Positions 1-7,940 are shown, counted from the first letter of the stretch. The stretch: DNA of 64,000 nt from Aquitalea magnusonii (GCF_002217795.2 NZ_AP018823.1:4402001-4466000), one strand, 5' to 3'. The notes: generated by a model from the letters alone, not told the origin. Numbers and translations are program-made.

Positions 1-1
1 T

Positions 2-310
2 CTGAGGGAGGGTGGTACGCCCCTGCTATGCCGTGGCTGTGCCGACCTGGTGCGCTTGCAGTGTGCGCGACTGGACCAACCTCCCAAATCCGAGGATGCC
101 GCCCTGTGTAATGACTTCCGGCCACGGGGTGGTGTCACGGTCGGTCGCTGCTGGTTGTGGCGTATCGAGTTGGAGGGCGGTCGGCTGGTGTGGTGGATGG
201 CGTTGCCAGAGGCTACGCAGCGCAAAGCGGTGCAGTGGGCGAGGCGGGCACATGGCGATCTTGTGACGTGTGTCAGGCCCGTACCGGGCGCTGCTGCCAT
301 ACCTGGTTGA
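2..310 (+). CDS. Hypothetical protein, 5' end outside the window
   Basis: The frame is open from the window edge to the TGA at 308-310, so only the last 102 residues are seen. The visible part has a Cys-rich patch (LLCRGC, then QCARLDQPP and LCNDF) that could bind a metal, followed by a Trp-rich stretch. I do not recognise the family. It lies directly before an AlpA-type regulator, as accessory genes at the ends of prophages and genomic islands do. A related, decayed copy of the LLCRG segment lies at 798-836. An internal GTG at 50 could also be used. Confidence 0.45.
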   Translation: MREGGTPLLCRGCADLVRLQCARLDQPPKSEDAALCNDFRPRGGVTVGRCWLWRIELEGGRLVWWMALPEATQRKAVQWARRAHGDLVTCVRPVPGAAAIPG

Positions 311-340
311 ATCGTTGATGCTTCAATTTAGGAGATATTG

Positions 341-646
341 ATGTCACAAACTACAGATCTGCCAAGACAAAAGAACGAGCCGAAAGCCTTCATTCAACCG
401 ATATTTATTGACCTCCCGTCTGTTGCCGCAGCTCTGTCCATTTCAATATCCACCGTGCAGGCACTGGTCAGAGCTGGCGACCTGCCGGGCCCGCGCAAGA
501 TTTCCGGGGGCCGGGTTGGCTGGTTGTGGAGGGAGGTCGTGGAATGGGCCGAAAGCAGGCCTTTGTCCGACATTCCACCACCTCAAAACACTGGCGCTAA
601 GAAGCCTCGGAAGTCAATCCCTCAAGATGACATGACAATCGCCTGA
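341..646 (+). CDS. AlpA-family excisionase/transcriptional regulator
   Basis: A 101-residue protein with the AlpA/MerR-like winged helix: FIDLPSVAAALSISISTVQALVRAGDLP places the helix-turn-helix at about residues 24-52, followed by a GRVGWLWREVVEW wing typical of the family. AlpA proteins act as small DNA-binding regulators or excisionases of P4-like integrative elements. ATG 341 is preferred over TTG 338 because AGGAG at 330-334 is correctly spaced. An intrinsic terminator follows at 712-733. It marks the left part of this window as an integrated element, although no integrase gene is visible. Confidence 0.8.
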   Translation: MSQTTDLPRQKNEPKAFIQPIFIDLPSVAAALSISISTVQALVRAGDLPGPRKISGGRVGWLWREVVEWAESRPLSDIPPPQNTGAKKPRKSIPQDDMTIA

Positions 647-711
647 GCGGCACGACTTTTCAGCATCAACGTGTACAGGTTGTACGCTCCCTTAACGGTA
701 GGAAATTGTTG

Positions 712-733
712 CCGCCCCTAGTGGGGCGGTTTG
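712..733 (+). terminator. Intrinsic terminator after the alpA-like gene
   Basis: CCGCCCC at 712-718 pairs with GGGGCGG at 723-729 across a TAGT loop and is followed by TTTG. The short U-run makes it moderate in strength. Confidence 0.6.
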
Positions 734-736
734 TCT

Positions 737-898
737 TTGCTGGGTAGCAGTTCTGCCTTTGGGTGTCGATGGCCTCGCCAGAATAGTTGCCCCCACTCTG
801 AAGGGTGGCAGTGCGCCTCTGCTCTGTCGTGGCTGGCTCATGGGGATATTTGTAACGTATATTTCTCTGGAAGATTGTGAAAAAACAACAGTTTGAGT
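737..898 (+). pseudogene. Decayed fragment related to the gene at 2-310
   Basis: Read in the frame of position 798, the segment gives LKGGSAPLLCRGW, which matches LREGGTPLLCRGC of the partial gene at 2-310. Downstream the similarity is lost and the frame stops. No start codon with a ribosome binding site is present. It looks like the remnant of a duplicated accessory gene. Confidence 0.4.
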
Positions 899-1115
899 TG
901 GTATGAAAGGATAGGCCTACAGTCTGGCGGAGACTCTTATCATGTGACCAAGATGCCTATTCCCACAAGATATTGAGAACTAACACACCTTAGTGAGGTA
1001 GAGTTTCGGTGTTCTGGCGGTTGCTATCAGGTTCATTTTGCCTTGCGTTTCGTATCCCTATAGAGATAGACTCGGGTATACACATGTGGTTTTTAAGTCT
1101 TTTTTTTCTTCCCCA

Positions 1116-1142
1116 TTCGATTGAAAAAATCAATCAATCGAA
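1116..1142. repeat. Perfect 9-bp inverted repeat in AT-rich DNA
   Basis: TTCGATTGA at 1116-1124 is mirrored by TCAATCGAA at 1134-1142 with a 9-nt spacer. It is flanked by a T-run upstream and an A-run downstream. It could be an operator or a terminator-like hairpin; its role is unknown. Confidence 0.5.
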
Positions 1143-1219
1143 AAAAATAAATAGTTAAAATTTATCCCAAAATTGGATAGTGTTCTTTGATTTCATTCCT
1201 ACATGAAACTACTATTCAA

Positions 1220-1234
1220 ATTAGTGGGACTAAT
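1220..1234. promoter_or_regulatory. Candidate operator, ATTAGT-GGG-ACTAAT
   Basis: A perfect 6-bp inverted repeat with a 3-nt spacer ends 28 nt before the ATG of the small gene at 1263. The position suits a binding site for a repressor of the two-gene unit that follows. No regulator was identified for it. Confidence 0.4.
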
Positions 1235-1262
1235 CTAAGTAAGTATAAATGTGAGGCTCATA

Positions 1263-1457
1263 ATGGAATACTCTAAACTCAGTTCCCTTTTTTTCGAAGA
1301 GAAGGCAGAGAGACAGAAGGTATTTCTAAACTCTTTAGATGATCAAGGAGTTAGGGGCTTTGCTGCTATAAGAGCTGCCAGTGTTCTAGTTCAGGATGAT
1401 AATTGTGCTATGAGACTTGTTAAAGGTCCTAGCTACGATAAATCTTTTTCTTGGTAA
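1263..1457 (+). CDS. Hypothetical 64-residue protein, first gene of an AT-rich pair
   Basis: A small, charged, AT-rich reading frame (starts MEYSKLSSLFFEEKAE). ATG 1263 is preferred because TGAGG at 1252-1256 gives a plausible ribosome site; GTG 1251 is an alternative. The stop is followed at once by ATG 1458 and the nucleotidyltransferase-like gene, so the two are probably co-transcribed. No signal peptide, membrane segment or recognisable domain was found. It could be a small partner such as an antitoxin, or the remaining front of a longer protein. The function is unknown. Confidence 0.4.
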   Translation: MEYSKLSSLFFEEKAERQKVFLNSLDDQGVRGFAAIRAASVLVQDDNCAMRLVKGPSYDKSFSW

Positions 1458-1474
1458 ATGCGTAGAGGCCTAAA

Positions 1475-2323
1475 ATTTACTATCAAGGTAAAAGTTATTT
1501 TCTAGATGTTCTAGAAACTGTATTTCAAGAAGAGCCTGACACATCAATCTTAGTTGGTGGTCAGGCTCTTGCTATTTGGACATTCTTTCTGGGACTTTCT
1601 GATGTAATTCCTGAGGACCTTCCGCCATCCATTACTCACGACTTAGATTTCGTTTGCTCGTTAGAAACAGCCAGAAAAGTTAAAGAAAAGCATGGTGGGG
1701 TACTTATGATTCCTGATCGGGATGACAATACCTCAAATTCTGCAAAAATAACCATTGATGTAAATGGTGAAGTGCATGAAATAGACTTTCTAAAGAAGAT
1801 AGTTGGTGTCTCAGATGTTGTACTATTTAAATCTTCGATAGTTCTTTCTATTAATGCAGGCGAAAAATGGATTTCAGTTAGAATTATGCATCCATATACT
1901 ATATGGATTAGTAGGTTGGTTAATATTATCAGCTTGCCCAGTAAGCAGAATAAATATGGCTATGCTCAGGCTGCGTTGAGTTTGATGGTGTTAAGGGCAT
2001 TTGTTGATCGTCAGGTTTTGCAGGAACATTCATATCGTGATTTTATGTCATGGCTAAATAATTTTTCTAAGAAAATGGGTGACTCCATTATTCGGGATGC
2101 CTTGATTGATTTTAACTTACCATTTGAATCGCAAATCTGTACTCTTAATGTTCCAAGCGAGTATCGGAGAAAATATAAGAAATTGGTGGGTAAGGTCAGC
2201 AAGAAAGTTTGCCATGCCTCAAATGTAAAGGCCGAAAAAAATAGGAAGCGAAATCGATTGCCGAAATTGATGGATCGCTCGGATGAAATTTTGGCAGAGA
2301 TGGCGGCTATTGGCACCGGCTAG
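1475..2323 (+). CDS. Nucleotidyltransferase-fold protein, AUU start or frameshifted
   Basis: Numbering from ATT 1475 gives 282 residues with the DNA polymerase beta-type nucleotidyltransferase signature: LVGGQALA (GG at 28-29), then THDLDFV (D56, D58), then HEIDFLKK (D104 as a likely third acid). The C-terminus is basic (KNRKRNRLPK). Proteins with this fold include AbiEii-type toxins and MNT antitoxins. No ATG/GTG/TTG exists in frame until ATG 1706, which would delete the GG and DxD motifs. Either AUU 1475 is used (TAGAGG lies 6 nt upstream) or a one-base deletion near 1464-1470 broke a gene that began at ATG 1458. Base composition is far more AT-rich than the flanks, which points to horizontal transfer. 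Substrate unknown. Confidence 0.6.
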   Translation: MYYQGKSYFLDVLETVFQEEPDTSILVGGQALAIWTFFLGLSDVIPEDLPPSITHDLDFVCSLETARKVKEKHGGVLMIPDRDDNTSNSAKITIDVNGEVHEIDFLKKIVGVSDVVLFKSSIVLSINAGEKWISVRIMHPYTIWISRLVNIISLPSKQNKYGYAQAALSLMVLRAFVDRQVLQEHSYRDFMSWLNNFSKKMGDSIIRDALIDFNLPFESQICTLNVPSEYRRKYKKLVGKVSKKVCHASNVKAEKNRKRNRLPKLMDRSDEILAEMAAIGTG

Positions 2324-2440
2324 AAATTATGCACGCCGAGCATCTTCTTACAATGTTTGTTCCAGAATTATCTCTGGTTGATGTGAAGTAGTAGTAGATC
2401 CAGCTTGCTTAACATTTCGGTACTAGTATTTCGTTTGTGA

Positions 2441-2531
2441 TGTCACTGTAGTGACAAAAGAGCTTGTCACTACAGCATTTGGAAAAAATATCCTTATAAA
2501 TCAACGGTGTCACTATGTCACCATTGTCACC
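2441..2531. repeat. Cluster of TGTCAC motifs
   Basis: TGTCAC occurs directly at 2441, 2465, 2508, 2516 and 2525, and inverted at 2451-2456. The first two form the perfect palindrome TGTCACT-GT-AGTGACA (2441-2456). Such dense repeats are typical of operators for repeat-binding regulators or of iteron-like replication or partition sites. Confidence 0.6.
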
Positions 2532-2915
2532 ATGCAAAAGCAAGGTGGTGCCTGCCCCGCCGTCAATACCGGTAAAGAATCATTCAGCGGCATTGTTTGC
2601 ATGGGGCGCGTCCTTAGAGTCGGATGTCGTTTGGGGGCTGCATAGACTAGCTGGCCGTAAGCATCTGATTTTGATTCCCGGCCTCCATCCAGAGTCATGG
2701 GGGTTATGATGATATGTGCTTGGGTCCTTCCCCGGACCACCCCTAACACGGGCATTGCGCGCCTCGATCGTTTCCTAGTCAGGAATTTTTCCCTCAGGGG
2801 GTTGTACCGTGTCGGGTATGTAGCGCGCCTGGAGCGGAAGGGCGGTGCCAAAACCTTGGTCACATTGCTGCCATCCGTGGTGATTCCAAAGGCAAGCTAG
2901 GGGGTGGTTTTGGTT

Positions 2916-2937
2916 TTAGGTACACGCTTAGGTACAC
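2916..2937. repeat. Two TTAGGTACAC direct repeats
   Basis: Copies at 2916-2925 and 2928-2937 have a 12-bp period. Short direct repeats containing GGTACAC resemble arm-type sites seen near tyrosine-recombinase attachment sites, but no integrase gene is next to them, so the role is inferred. Confidence 0.45.
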
Positions 2938-3096
2938 ATGAGGATTGTTGAAAAGCTGAAAGCATTGCCCTGTAAGCATTGTATGAGTGCTCTCAACATT
3001 CTGCATCGAAGCCGCATCAGCGCCCTCACTCAGCCAGGCTGCCAGCAGCCTGGCGCGTGTCGCAACAAAACTCCAACAATCTTCCGCCGGGCTTTG

Positions 3097-3114
3097 CTGT
3101 ACCGTTGGGTACAG
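3097..3114. repeat. Inverted repeat CTGTACC-GTTG-GGTACAG
   Basis: A perfect 7-bp palindrome with a 4-nt spacer lies 44 nt before the desaturase-family start codon. It contains the same GGTACA core as the direct repeats at 2916-2937. It may be an operator or part of the old element junction. Confidence 0.4.
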
Positions 3115-3157
3115 GCACGTGTTGTGCCGTTTTGCCATGTCTTGCGGATCAAGTTTG

Positions 3158-4282
3158 ATGGAACAAATCACCGTATACGCCTTCCCGGTTTTCCTGCTGC
3201 TGATGCTGGTGGAAATCGGCTACGGCCTGGCCGTTGGCCGGAATACCTACCGCCTGAGCGATGCGCTGGCCAGCCTGAGCCAGGGGCTGCAGAGCCAGTT
3301 GGTGGCCAGTGTCAGCATGCTGTTCCAGCTTGGCCTGTATGCGCTGACCTGGCAGCACCTGGCCATCTTTCCGCACGCTGCTTTGTGGGCCACGCCCTGG
3401 GGCTGGCTGCTGGCCATTGTCATGTTCGACTTCTGCGATTACTGGCTGCACCGCGTGGGGCATGAAAGCGCGGTGTTCTGGGCGGCACATGCAGTGCATC
3501 ACCAGAGCCAGCATTTCAATCTGTCCACCGCCTTGCGCCAGGAAAGCACGGTGGCGTTTCTGGGCTGGCCCTTCTATCTGCCCATGGCCCTGCTGGGGGT
3601 GCCGCCGGCCCAGTTTGCCCTGGCCGGGCTGATCGTGCTGCTGTATCAGTTCTGGATTCATACCGAGCACATCGGCAAGCTGGGCTGGTTCGACCGGGTG
3701 TTTTCCTCGCCTTCCAACCACCGGGTGCATCATGCGGTGAACGACCAGTATCTGGACAAGAATTACGGCGGAATGCTGATTATCTGGGACCGCCTGTTCG
3801 GCACCTTCATCGAAGAGGATGAAGCCCCGGTGTACGGCACCCGCACGCCACTCAATAGCTGGAATCCCCTGTGGGCGGTGGCATCCGGCTATGCGCCGCT
3901 GTGGCGGCTGGCATGCCGTGCGCCGCGTTGGCAGGACAAGTTAAAGGTGTGGTTCAAGGCACCGGGCTGGCTGCCGCCCGGCGTGCGTGACGACAGCCCG
4001 GCCTTTGACCTGCAAGCAGCCCGGCAGCGTTATGACCCGCCGCTGACGCGTGCGGCCATGCTGATGGCGCTGGGGCAGTTTGTCTTGCAGACGGCCGCTG
4101 CCGCGGCCTATCTGTGGCAGAGCGATGTGCTGGCCACGCCCGCCTTGTGGGGTTTTGCCCTGTTGCAGTTGGCTGGACTGTTTGGCCTGGGCCGCTTGTT
4201 GCAGGGGATGTGTTCGCCCTGGCGTCTGCTGGCGCTGGATGTGCTGTTGCTGCTGCTGGCGGCTGCTGGCAGCCTGTTGTGA
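3158..4282 (+). CDS. Sterol desaturase / fatty acid hydroxylase family membrane protein
   Basis: A 374-residue integral membrane protein of the fatty-acid-hydroxylase superfamily. It carries the three di-iron histidine clusters in order: HRVGH (98-102), HAVHH (111-115) and HRVHH (188-192), embedded in hydrophobic helices. A further hydrophobic C-terminal part (about 295-374) holds additional membrane segments beyond the catalytic core. Members oxidise or desaturate lipid carbon chains with O2; the substrate cannot be told here. ATG 3158 gives the usual N-terminal helix; ATG 3137 in frame is an alternative. No partner gene follows, and the next gene is 684 nt away. Confidence 0.85.
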   Translation: MEQITVYAFPVFLLLMLVEIGYGLAVGRNTYRLSDALASLSQGLQSQLVASVSMLFQLGLYALTWQHLAIFPHAALWATPWGWLLAIVMFDFCDYWLHRVGHESAVFWAAHAVHHQSQHFNLSTALRQESTVAFLGWPFYLPMALLGVPPAQFALAGLIVLLYQFWIHTEHIGKLGWFDRVFSSPSNHRVHHAVNDQYLDKNYGGMLIIWDRLFGTFIEEDEAPVYGTRTPLNSWNPLWAVASGYAPLWRLACRAPRWQDKLKVWFKAPGWLPPGVRDDSPAFDLQAARQRYDPPLTRAAMLMALGQFVLQTAAAAAYLWQSDVLATPALWGFALLQLAGLFGLGRLLQGMCSPWRLLALDVLLLLLAAAGSLL

Positions 4283-4966
4283 ATCCCTGGCCGGCTGTCG
4301 CATTTATGCGGCAGTTGCGCGTCTTTCATCTCTGCTGCGCGGTGTGGCGGGCCGGCGCTCTGTCCTGCCTATCCTGCTGGCATCTGAAATCATAAAACGC
4401 TGATATTGGCGGTTCCGGACTTGTGCTGCGGACATTTCCTGTACGGTATTCCGTGTGCGCCGACCGGCAGTGACAAGCAAGTTTGCAGGATGGTGCAATG
4501 CACGATAAGCCGGTTGTCACCCTGCTTCTTCTGTTGCTTACACCGATAATTCATTTTTGTTTACAGCACCTTGGTGTTAATGGTTAACCCTGCTTTACAA
4601 GCTGGAGGGCGAACCGTTAGTGTCTTTCGACGAGGTGTTTTCCCATTCGCGGCACTGCTCTTGCCCGGATCTTGACCCGCCTGCCCGTGGCAGGCCGGAT
4701 GGTTCGGGGTGAGAGATGGTGATGCCGCCGCCCTGCCGGTACCTGCTCCTGTCTTGCAGTGATCCTGCCTGGAGACCCTGCCGTGTTGACCGGATTGTCA
4801 GACGGTATATGGTAGGCAAATGTCGCAATTGTGTAAAAGAATTGCGCAAAATCAACATTCGTGTTTTTAATATAATTCAAACGCTCGTTCGAAATTGGCC
4901 TCGCACGGGCGTTCGCTATCTTTGGTTTTTGTTTTTTGTCATTTTACTTTGCAGGAGAATTTGACC
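4283..4966. other. 684-nt intergenic region upstream of pntAA
   Basis: No gene is supported. A small hairpin (CCTGCC-CGT-GGCAGG, 4680-4694) and an AT-rich stretch near 4840-4880 with a good TATAAT (4871-4876) are visible. The latter is probably the pnt promoter. No terminator for the desaturase gene and no known riboswitch fold was recognised. Confidence 0.5.
4871..4876 (+). promoter_or_regulatory. Probable -10 box (TATAAT) of the pnt operon
   Basis: A consensus TATAAT lies in an AT-rich stretch and would give a leader of about 85 nt before ATG 4967. The matching -35 region is poor (the best TTGCGC, 4842-4847, is too far away), which suggests help from an activator. Confidence 0.4.
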
Positions 4967-6088
4967 ATGCAGATCGCTATTCCGGCTGAAAAGCTGGCTG
5001 GTGAAAAACGCGTGGCCGCAACACCGGAAACGGTGAAAAAGCTGGTTGCCATGGGTCACTCCGTGGTGGTCGAGCAGGGAGCCGGGCAGTTTGCCGCCGC
5101 TCCCGATGCGGCTTACGTTGATGTCGGGGCCAGCATTGCCCCGGATCGTGCCCAGGCGCTGGCCCAGGCCGATATCGTGCTGACCGTGCGTCCGCTGGAC
5201 GAAGCCGGCATTGCCGAGCTGAAAACCGGCGCGGTGCTGATCGGCCAGTTGGCCCCCTACCAGAACAGCACCTTCCCGCAGCTTGCGGCCAAAAAGGTAT
5301 CGGCCTTTGCCATGGAACTGCTGCCGCGTACCACGCGCGCGCAAAGCATGGACGTGCTGTCCAGCCAGAACAACATTGCCGGTTACAAGGCGGTGCTGCT
5401 GGCCACCCATTACTACCCGCGCTTCATGCCCATGCTGATGACGGCTGCCGGTACGGTAAAGCCGGCCAAGGTGCTGATCATGGGGGTGGGGGTGGCCGGT
5501 TTGCAGGCCATTGCCACCGCCAAGCGGCTGGGGGCGGTGGTGGAAGCCACCGACGTGCGTCCGTCCACCAAGGAGCAGGTGGAATCGCTGGGCGGCAAGT
5601 TCATCGAAGTACCGATGACCGATGAAGAAAAGGCTGCCAGCGACGGCGTGTACGCCAAGGAAATGTCGGACGACTACAAGCGTCGTCAGGCCGAACTGGT
5701 GAGCAAGCACGCCCGTGCTGCCGACATCATCATCACCACCGCGCTGATTCCGGGCAAAAAGGCCCCGACGCTGATCAGCGCCGACATCGTGGCCGCGATG
5801 AAGCCGGGTTCGGTGATCATCGACATCGCCGCTGAAGCCGGTGGCAACTGTGAACTGACCCAGCCGGGCGCAGTGGTGGTGACCGACAACCACGTCACCG
5901 TGGTGGGCCAGTTCAACCTGCCGGGCGAACTGGCGGCGGATGCCTCCAGCCTGTATGCCAAGAACCTGCTGACCTTCCTGTCGCTGATGCTGAGCAAGGA
6001 AGGCTTCACCCTCAATCTGGAAGACGACCTGCTGGCGGCCACCCTGGTGACCCACGACGGCCAGGTACGTTTCCCGGCGGCCAACTAA
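4967..6088 (+). CDS. pntA: NAD(P) transhydrogenase subunit alpha part 1 (NAD-binding domain dI)
   Basis: A 373-residue PntAA. It has the alanine-dehydrogenase-like fold: an N-terminal domain ([20 protein letters not shown]), then a Rossmann motif [18 protein letters not shown] near 165-185 that ends in ATDVR. This domain binds NAD(H) and exchanges hydride with the NADP domain of PntB. The membrane segments that follow this domain in the E. coli alpha subunit are instead on the next gene. ATG 4967 follows AGGAG at 4953-4957. First gene of pntAA-pntAB-pntB, an operon with 11 and 9 nt gaps. The enzyme uses the proton motive force to make NADPH from NADH. Confidence 0.95.
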   Translation: MQIAIPAEKLAGEKRVAATPETVKKLVAMGHSVVVEQGAGQFAAAPDAAYVDVGASIAPDRAQALAQADIVLTVRPLDEAGIAELKTGAVLIGQLAPYQNSTFPQLAAKKVSAFAMELLPRTTRAQSMDVLSSQNNIAGYKAVLLATHYYPRFMPMLMTAAGTVKPAKVLIMGVGVAGLQAIATAKRLGAVVEATDVRPSTKEQVESLGGKFIEVPMTDEEKAASDGVYAKEMSDDYKRRQAELVSKHARAADIIITTALIPGKKAPTLISADIVAAMKPGSVIIDIAAEAGGNCELTQPGAVVVTDNHVTVVGQFNLPGELAADASSLYAKNLLTFLSLMLSKEGFTLNLEDDLLAATLVTHDGQVRFPAAN

Positions 6089-6099
6089 GGAGAACAGAG

Positions 6100-6396
6100 A
6101 TGGTCGATCCCTTTATCGCCAGCCTTACCGTCTTCGTGCTGGCCGTGTTTGTCGGCTACCACGTGGTGTGGAACGTCACCCCGGCGCTGCATACCCCGCT
6201 GATGGCGGTGACCAATGCCATTTCCGGCATCATCATCGTCGGCGCGATGCTGCAGGTGGTGGACATCAACGGTTCCGAAATCACCCTCACCTCGGTGCTG
6301 GGTACCATCGGCATCTTCCTGGCCAGCATCAACATCTTCGGCGGCTTCATGGTCACCCAGCGCATGCTGGACATGTTCAAGAAGAAGAAAAAATAA
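6100..6396 (+). CDS. pntAB: NAD(P) transhydrogenase subunit alpha part 2 (membrane domain)
   Basis: A 98-residue hydrophobic protein with about three membrane helices and a basic end (FKKKKK). It matches the C-terminal membrane domain of the E. coli PntA chain, here encoded as a separate gene. With PntB it forms the proton channel of the enzyme. A GGAG site precedes ATG 6100, and pntB starts 9 nt after its stop codon. Confidence 0.92.
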   Translation: MVDPFIASLTVFVLAVFVGYHVVWNVTPALHTPLMAVTNAISGIIIVGAMLQVVDINGSEITLTSVLGTIGIFLASINIFGGFMVTQRMLDMFKKKKK

Positions 6397-6405
6397 GGAA
6401 GAACC

Positions 6406-7779
6406 ATGGCTAATATTTCCGCAGTACTTTATCTGGTGGCGGCCGTGCTGTTCATCCTGGCGCTCAAGGGGCTGTCCAGCCCGGTGACGGCGCTGCGCGG
6501 CAACAAGTTCGGCATCATCGGCATGGTCATCGCCGTGGGCACCACCTTCATGATCATGGACAAGCCGGTGCTGGGGCTGATTGCCGCTGCCATCATCGGT
6601 GGTGCCGTGATTGGCGGCTGGAAGGCCAAAACGGTTGAAATGACCGGCATGCCGGAGCTGGTGGCCGCCATGCACTCGCTGGTGGGCCTGTCCGCGGTGC
6701 TGATTGCCGTGGCTGCCATTTTCCATACCGGTGTGGAACACACCCCGGTGCAGAAGGTGGAACTGTTCATTGGCGCGTTTATTGGTGCCATCACCTTTAC
6801 CGCCTCGGTCATTGCCTACGGCAAGCTGTCCGGCCGCTTTGGTTCCAAGGCCGTCAGCTTCAATGGTCAGCATTTGCTGAACCTGGTGCTGGCCCTGGCC
6901 ATGGTGGGTTTTGGCGTGGCCTACTTCGTGACCGACAGCCATGCCGCCTTCCTGGCGATGGTGGCCATTGCGCTGGTACTGGGCGTGACGCTGATCATCC
7001 CGATTGGCGGTGCCGACATGCCGGTGGTGGTGTCCATGCTCAACTCCTACTCCGGCTGGGCGGCGGCGGGTATCGGCTTCACGCTGAACAACCCGGTGCT
7101 GATCATTGCCGGTGCCTGCGTGGGTTCGTCCGGTGCCATCCTGTCCTACATCATGTGCAAGGCGATGAACCGTTCCATCGTGTCGGTGCTGCTGGGTGGC
7201 TTTGGTGCCGAGGCGGCGGCTGGCGGTGCGGCTGCTGACAGCGGTCCGAAGAACTACAAGTCCGGTTCGGCAGAAGACGCCGCCTTCCTGATGAGCAATG
7301 CCGACAGCGTGGTGATCGTGCCGGGTTATGGCCTGGCGGTATCGCGCGCTCAGCATGCACTGCAGGAGTTTGCCGAACTGCTGCACGAGAAGGGCGTGAC
7401 CGTGCGCTACGCCATTCACCCGGTGGCTGGCCGCATGCCGGGCCACATGAACGTGCTGCTGGCCGAAGCCGAAGTGCCGTACGAGCAGGTGCTGGAGATG
7501 GAGGAGATCAACTCCGACTTCAACAATACCGACGTGGTGCTGGTGATTGGTGCCAACGACGTGGTGAACCCGGCGGCGCAGAAGGACAAGTCCAGCCCCA
7601 TTTACGGCATGCCGATTCTGGAAGCGCACAAGGCACGTACCGTGATCGTGGTGAAGCGTTCGATGAGCGTGGGCTATGCCGGCCTCGACAACGAGCTGTT
7701 CTACATGGACAAGACCATGATGGTGTTTGGCGATGCCAAGAAAGTGGTGGAAGACCTGGTGAAGGGTGTGGTGCATTAA
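6406..7779 (+). CDS. pntB: NAD(P) transhydrogenase subunit beta
   Basis: A 457-residue PntB. Residues 1 to about 270 form membrane helices that build the proton channel. The C-terminal part is the NADP(H)-binding domain dIII with VPGYGLAVSRAQ, AGRMPGHMN and the GANDVVNPAA signature. It accepts hydride from the PntAA domain. Length agrees with family members (about 460). The gene ends an operon and is followed by a strong terminator. Confidence 0.95.
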   Translation: MANISAVLYLVAAVLFILALKGLSSPVTALRGNKFGIIGMVIAVGTTFMIMDKPVLGLIAAAIIGGAVIGGWKAKTVEMTGMPELVAAMHSLVGLSAVLIAVAAIFHTGVEHTPVQKVELFIGAFIGAITFTASVIAYGKLSGRFGSKAVSFNGQHLLNLVLALAMVGFGVAYFVTDSHAAFLAMVAIALVLGVTLIIPIGGADMPVVVSMLNSYSGWAAAGIGFTLNNPVLIIAGACVGSSGAILSYIMCKAMNRSIVSVLLGGFGAEAAAGGAAADSGPKNYKSGSAEDAAFLMSNADSVVIVPGYGLAVSRAQHALQEFAELLHEKGVTVRYAIHPVAGRMPGHMNVLLAEAEVPYEQVLEMEEINSDFNNTDVVLVIGANDVVNPAAQKDKSSPIYGMPILEAHKARTVIVVKRSMSVGYAGLDNELFYMDKTMMVFGDAKKVVEDLVKGVVH

Positions 7780-7810
7780 GCCCTGCTGGTCAAGGTATCA
7801 CCCCACACAA

Positions 7811-7834
7811 CCCCGCCGGCATGGCGGGGTTTTT
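7811..7834 (+). terminator. Intrinsic terminator of the pnt operon
   Basis: CCCCGCC (7811-7817) pairs with GGCGGGG (7823-7829) and is followed by TTTTT (7830-7834). Confidence 0.85.
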
Positions 7835-7940
7835 GCATGTGGCGCTCACGCTTATCTTGAGTGGTACGCCAGGCCAGGCGGAACTCTGGGCTTGCTGCGG
7901 ACTCCTAAATATTAGCCTTTATTAATTTAAGGAGTTCGAC

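Larger units (their letters stand above)
647..1262. other. 616-nt intergenic region, GC-rich to AT-rich transition
   Basis: The first half holds the terminator at 712-733 and the decayed fragment near 800. From about 1080 onward the DNA turns strongly AT-rich, with long T and A runs, two perfect inverted repeats (1116-1142 and 1220-1234) and no convincing gene. The composition change marks the edge of a separately acquired segment that continues to about 2330. Confidence 0.6.
2324..3157. other. 834-nt non-coding junction between island and core chromosome
   Basis: No supported gene. It contains the TGTCAC cluster (2441-2531), two TTAGGTACAC direct repeats (2916-2937) and the inverted repeat CTGTACC/GGTACAG (3097-3114). 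Open frames on both strands (for example 2513-2863 minus) have no ribosome site or recognisable domain. The island edge most likely lies in this stretch, but no attachment-site duplication or integrase can be shown. Confidence 0.5.

Noticed and set aside
2451..2645. 64-codon plus-strand frame over the repeats
   Set aside because: Start lies in the TGTCAC palindrome, there is no ribosome site and no similarity that I can name.
2513..2863. 116-codon minus-strand frame in the island junction
   Set aside because: No ribosome site, odd composition and no recognisable motif; it overlaps the TGTCAC array.
4680..4694. CCTGCC-CGT-GGCAGG hairpin as a terminator or riboswitch
   Set aside because: There is no U-run after it and no further conserved helices around it.
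6085..7776. 563-codon open frame on the minus strand opposite pntAB-pntB
   Set aside because: Very His/Gln-rich translation typical of the antisense of GC-rich genes; no ribosome site or domain, and the plus strand encodes well-known proteins.
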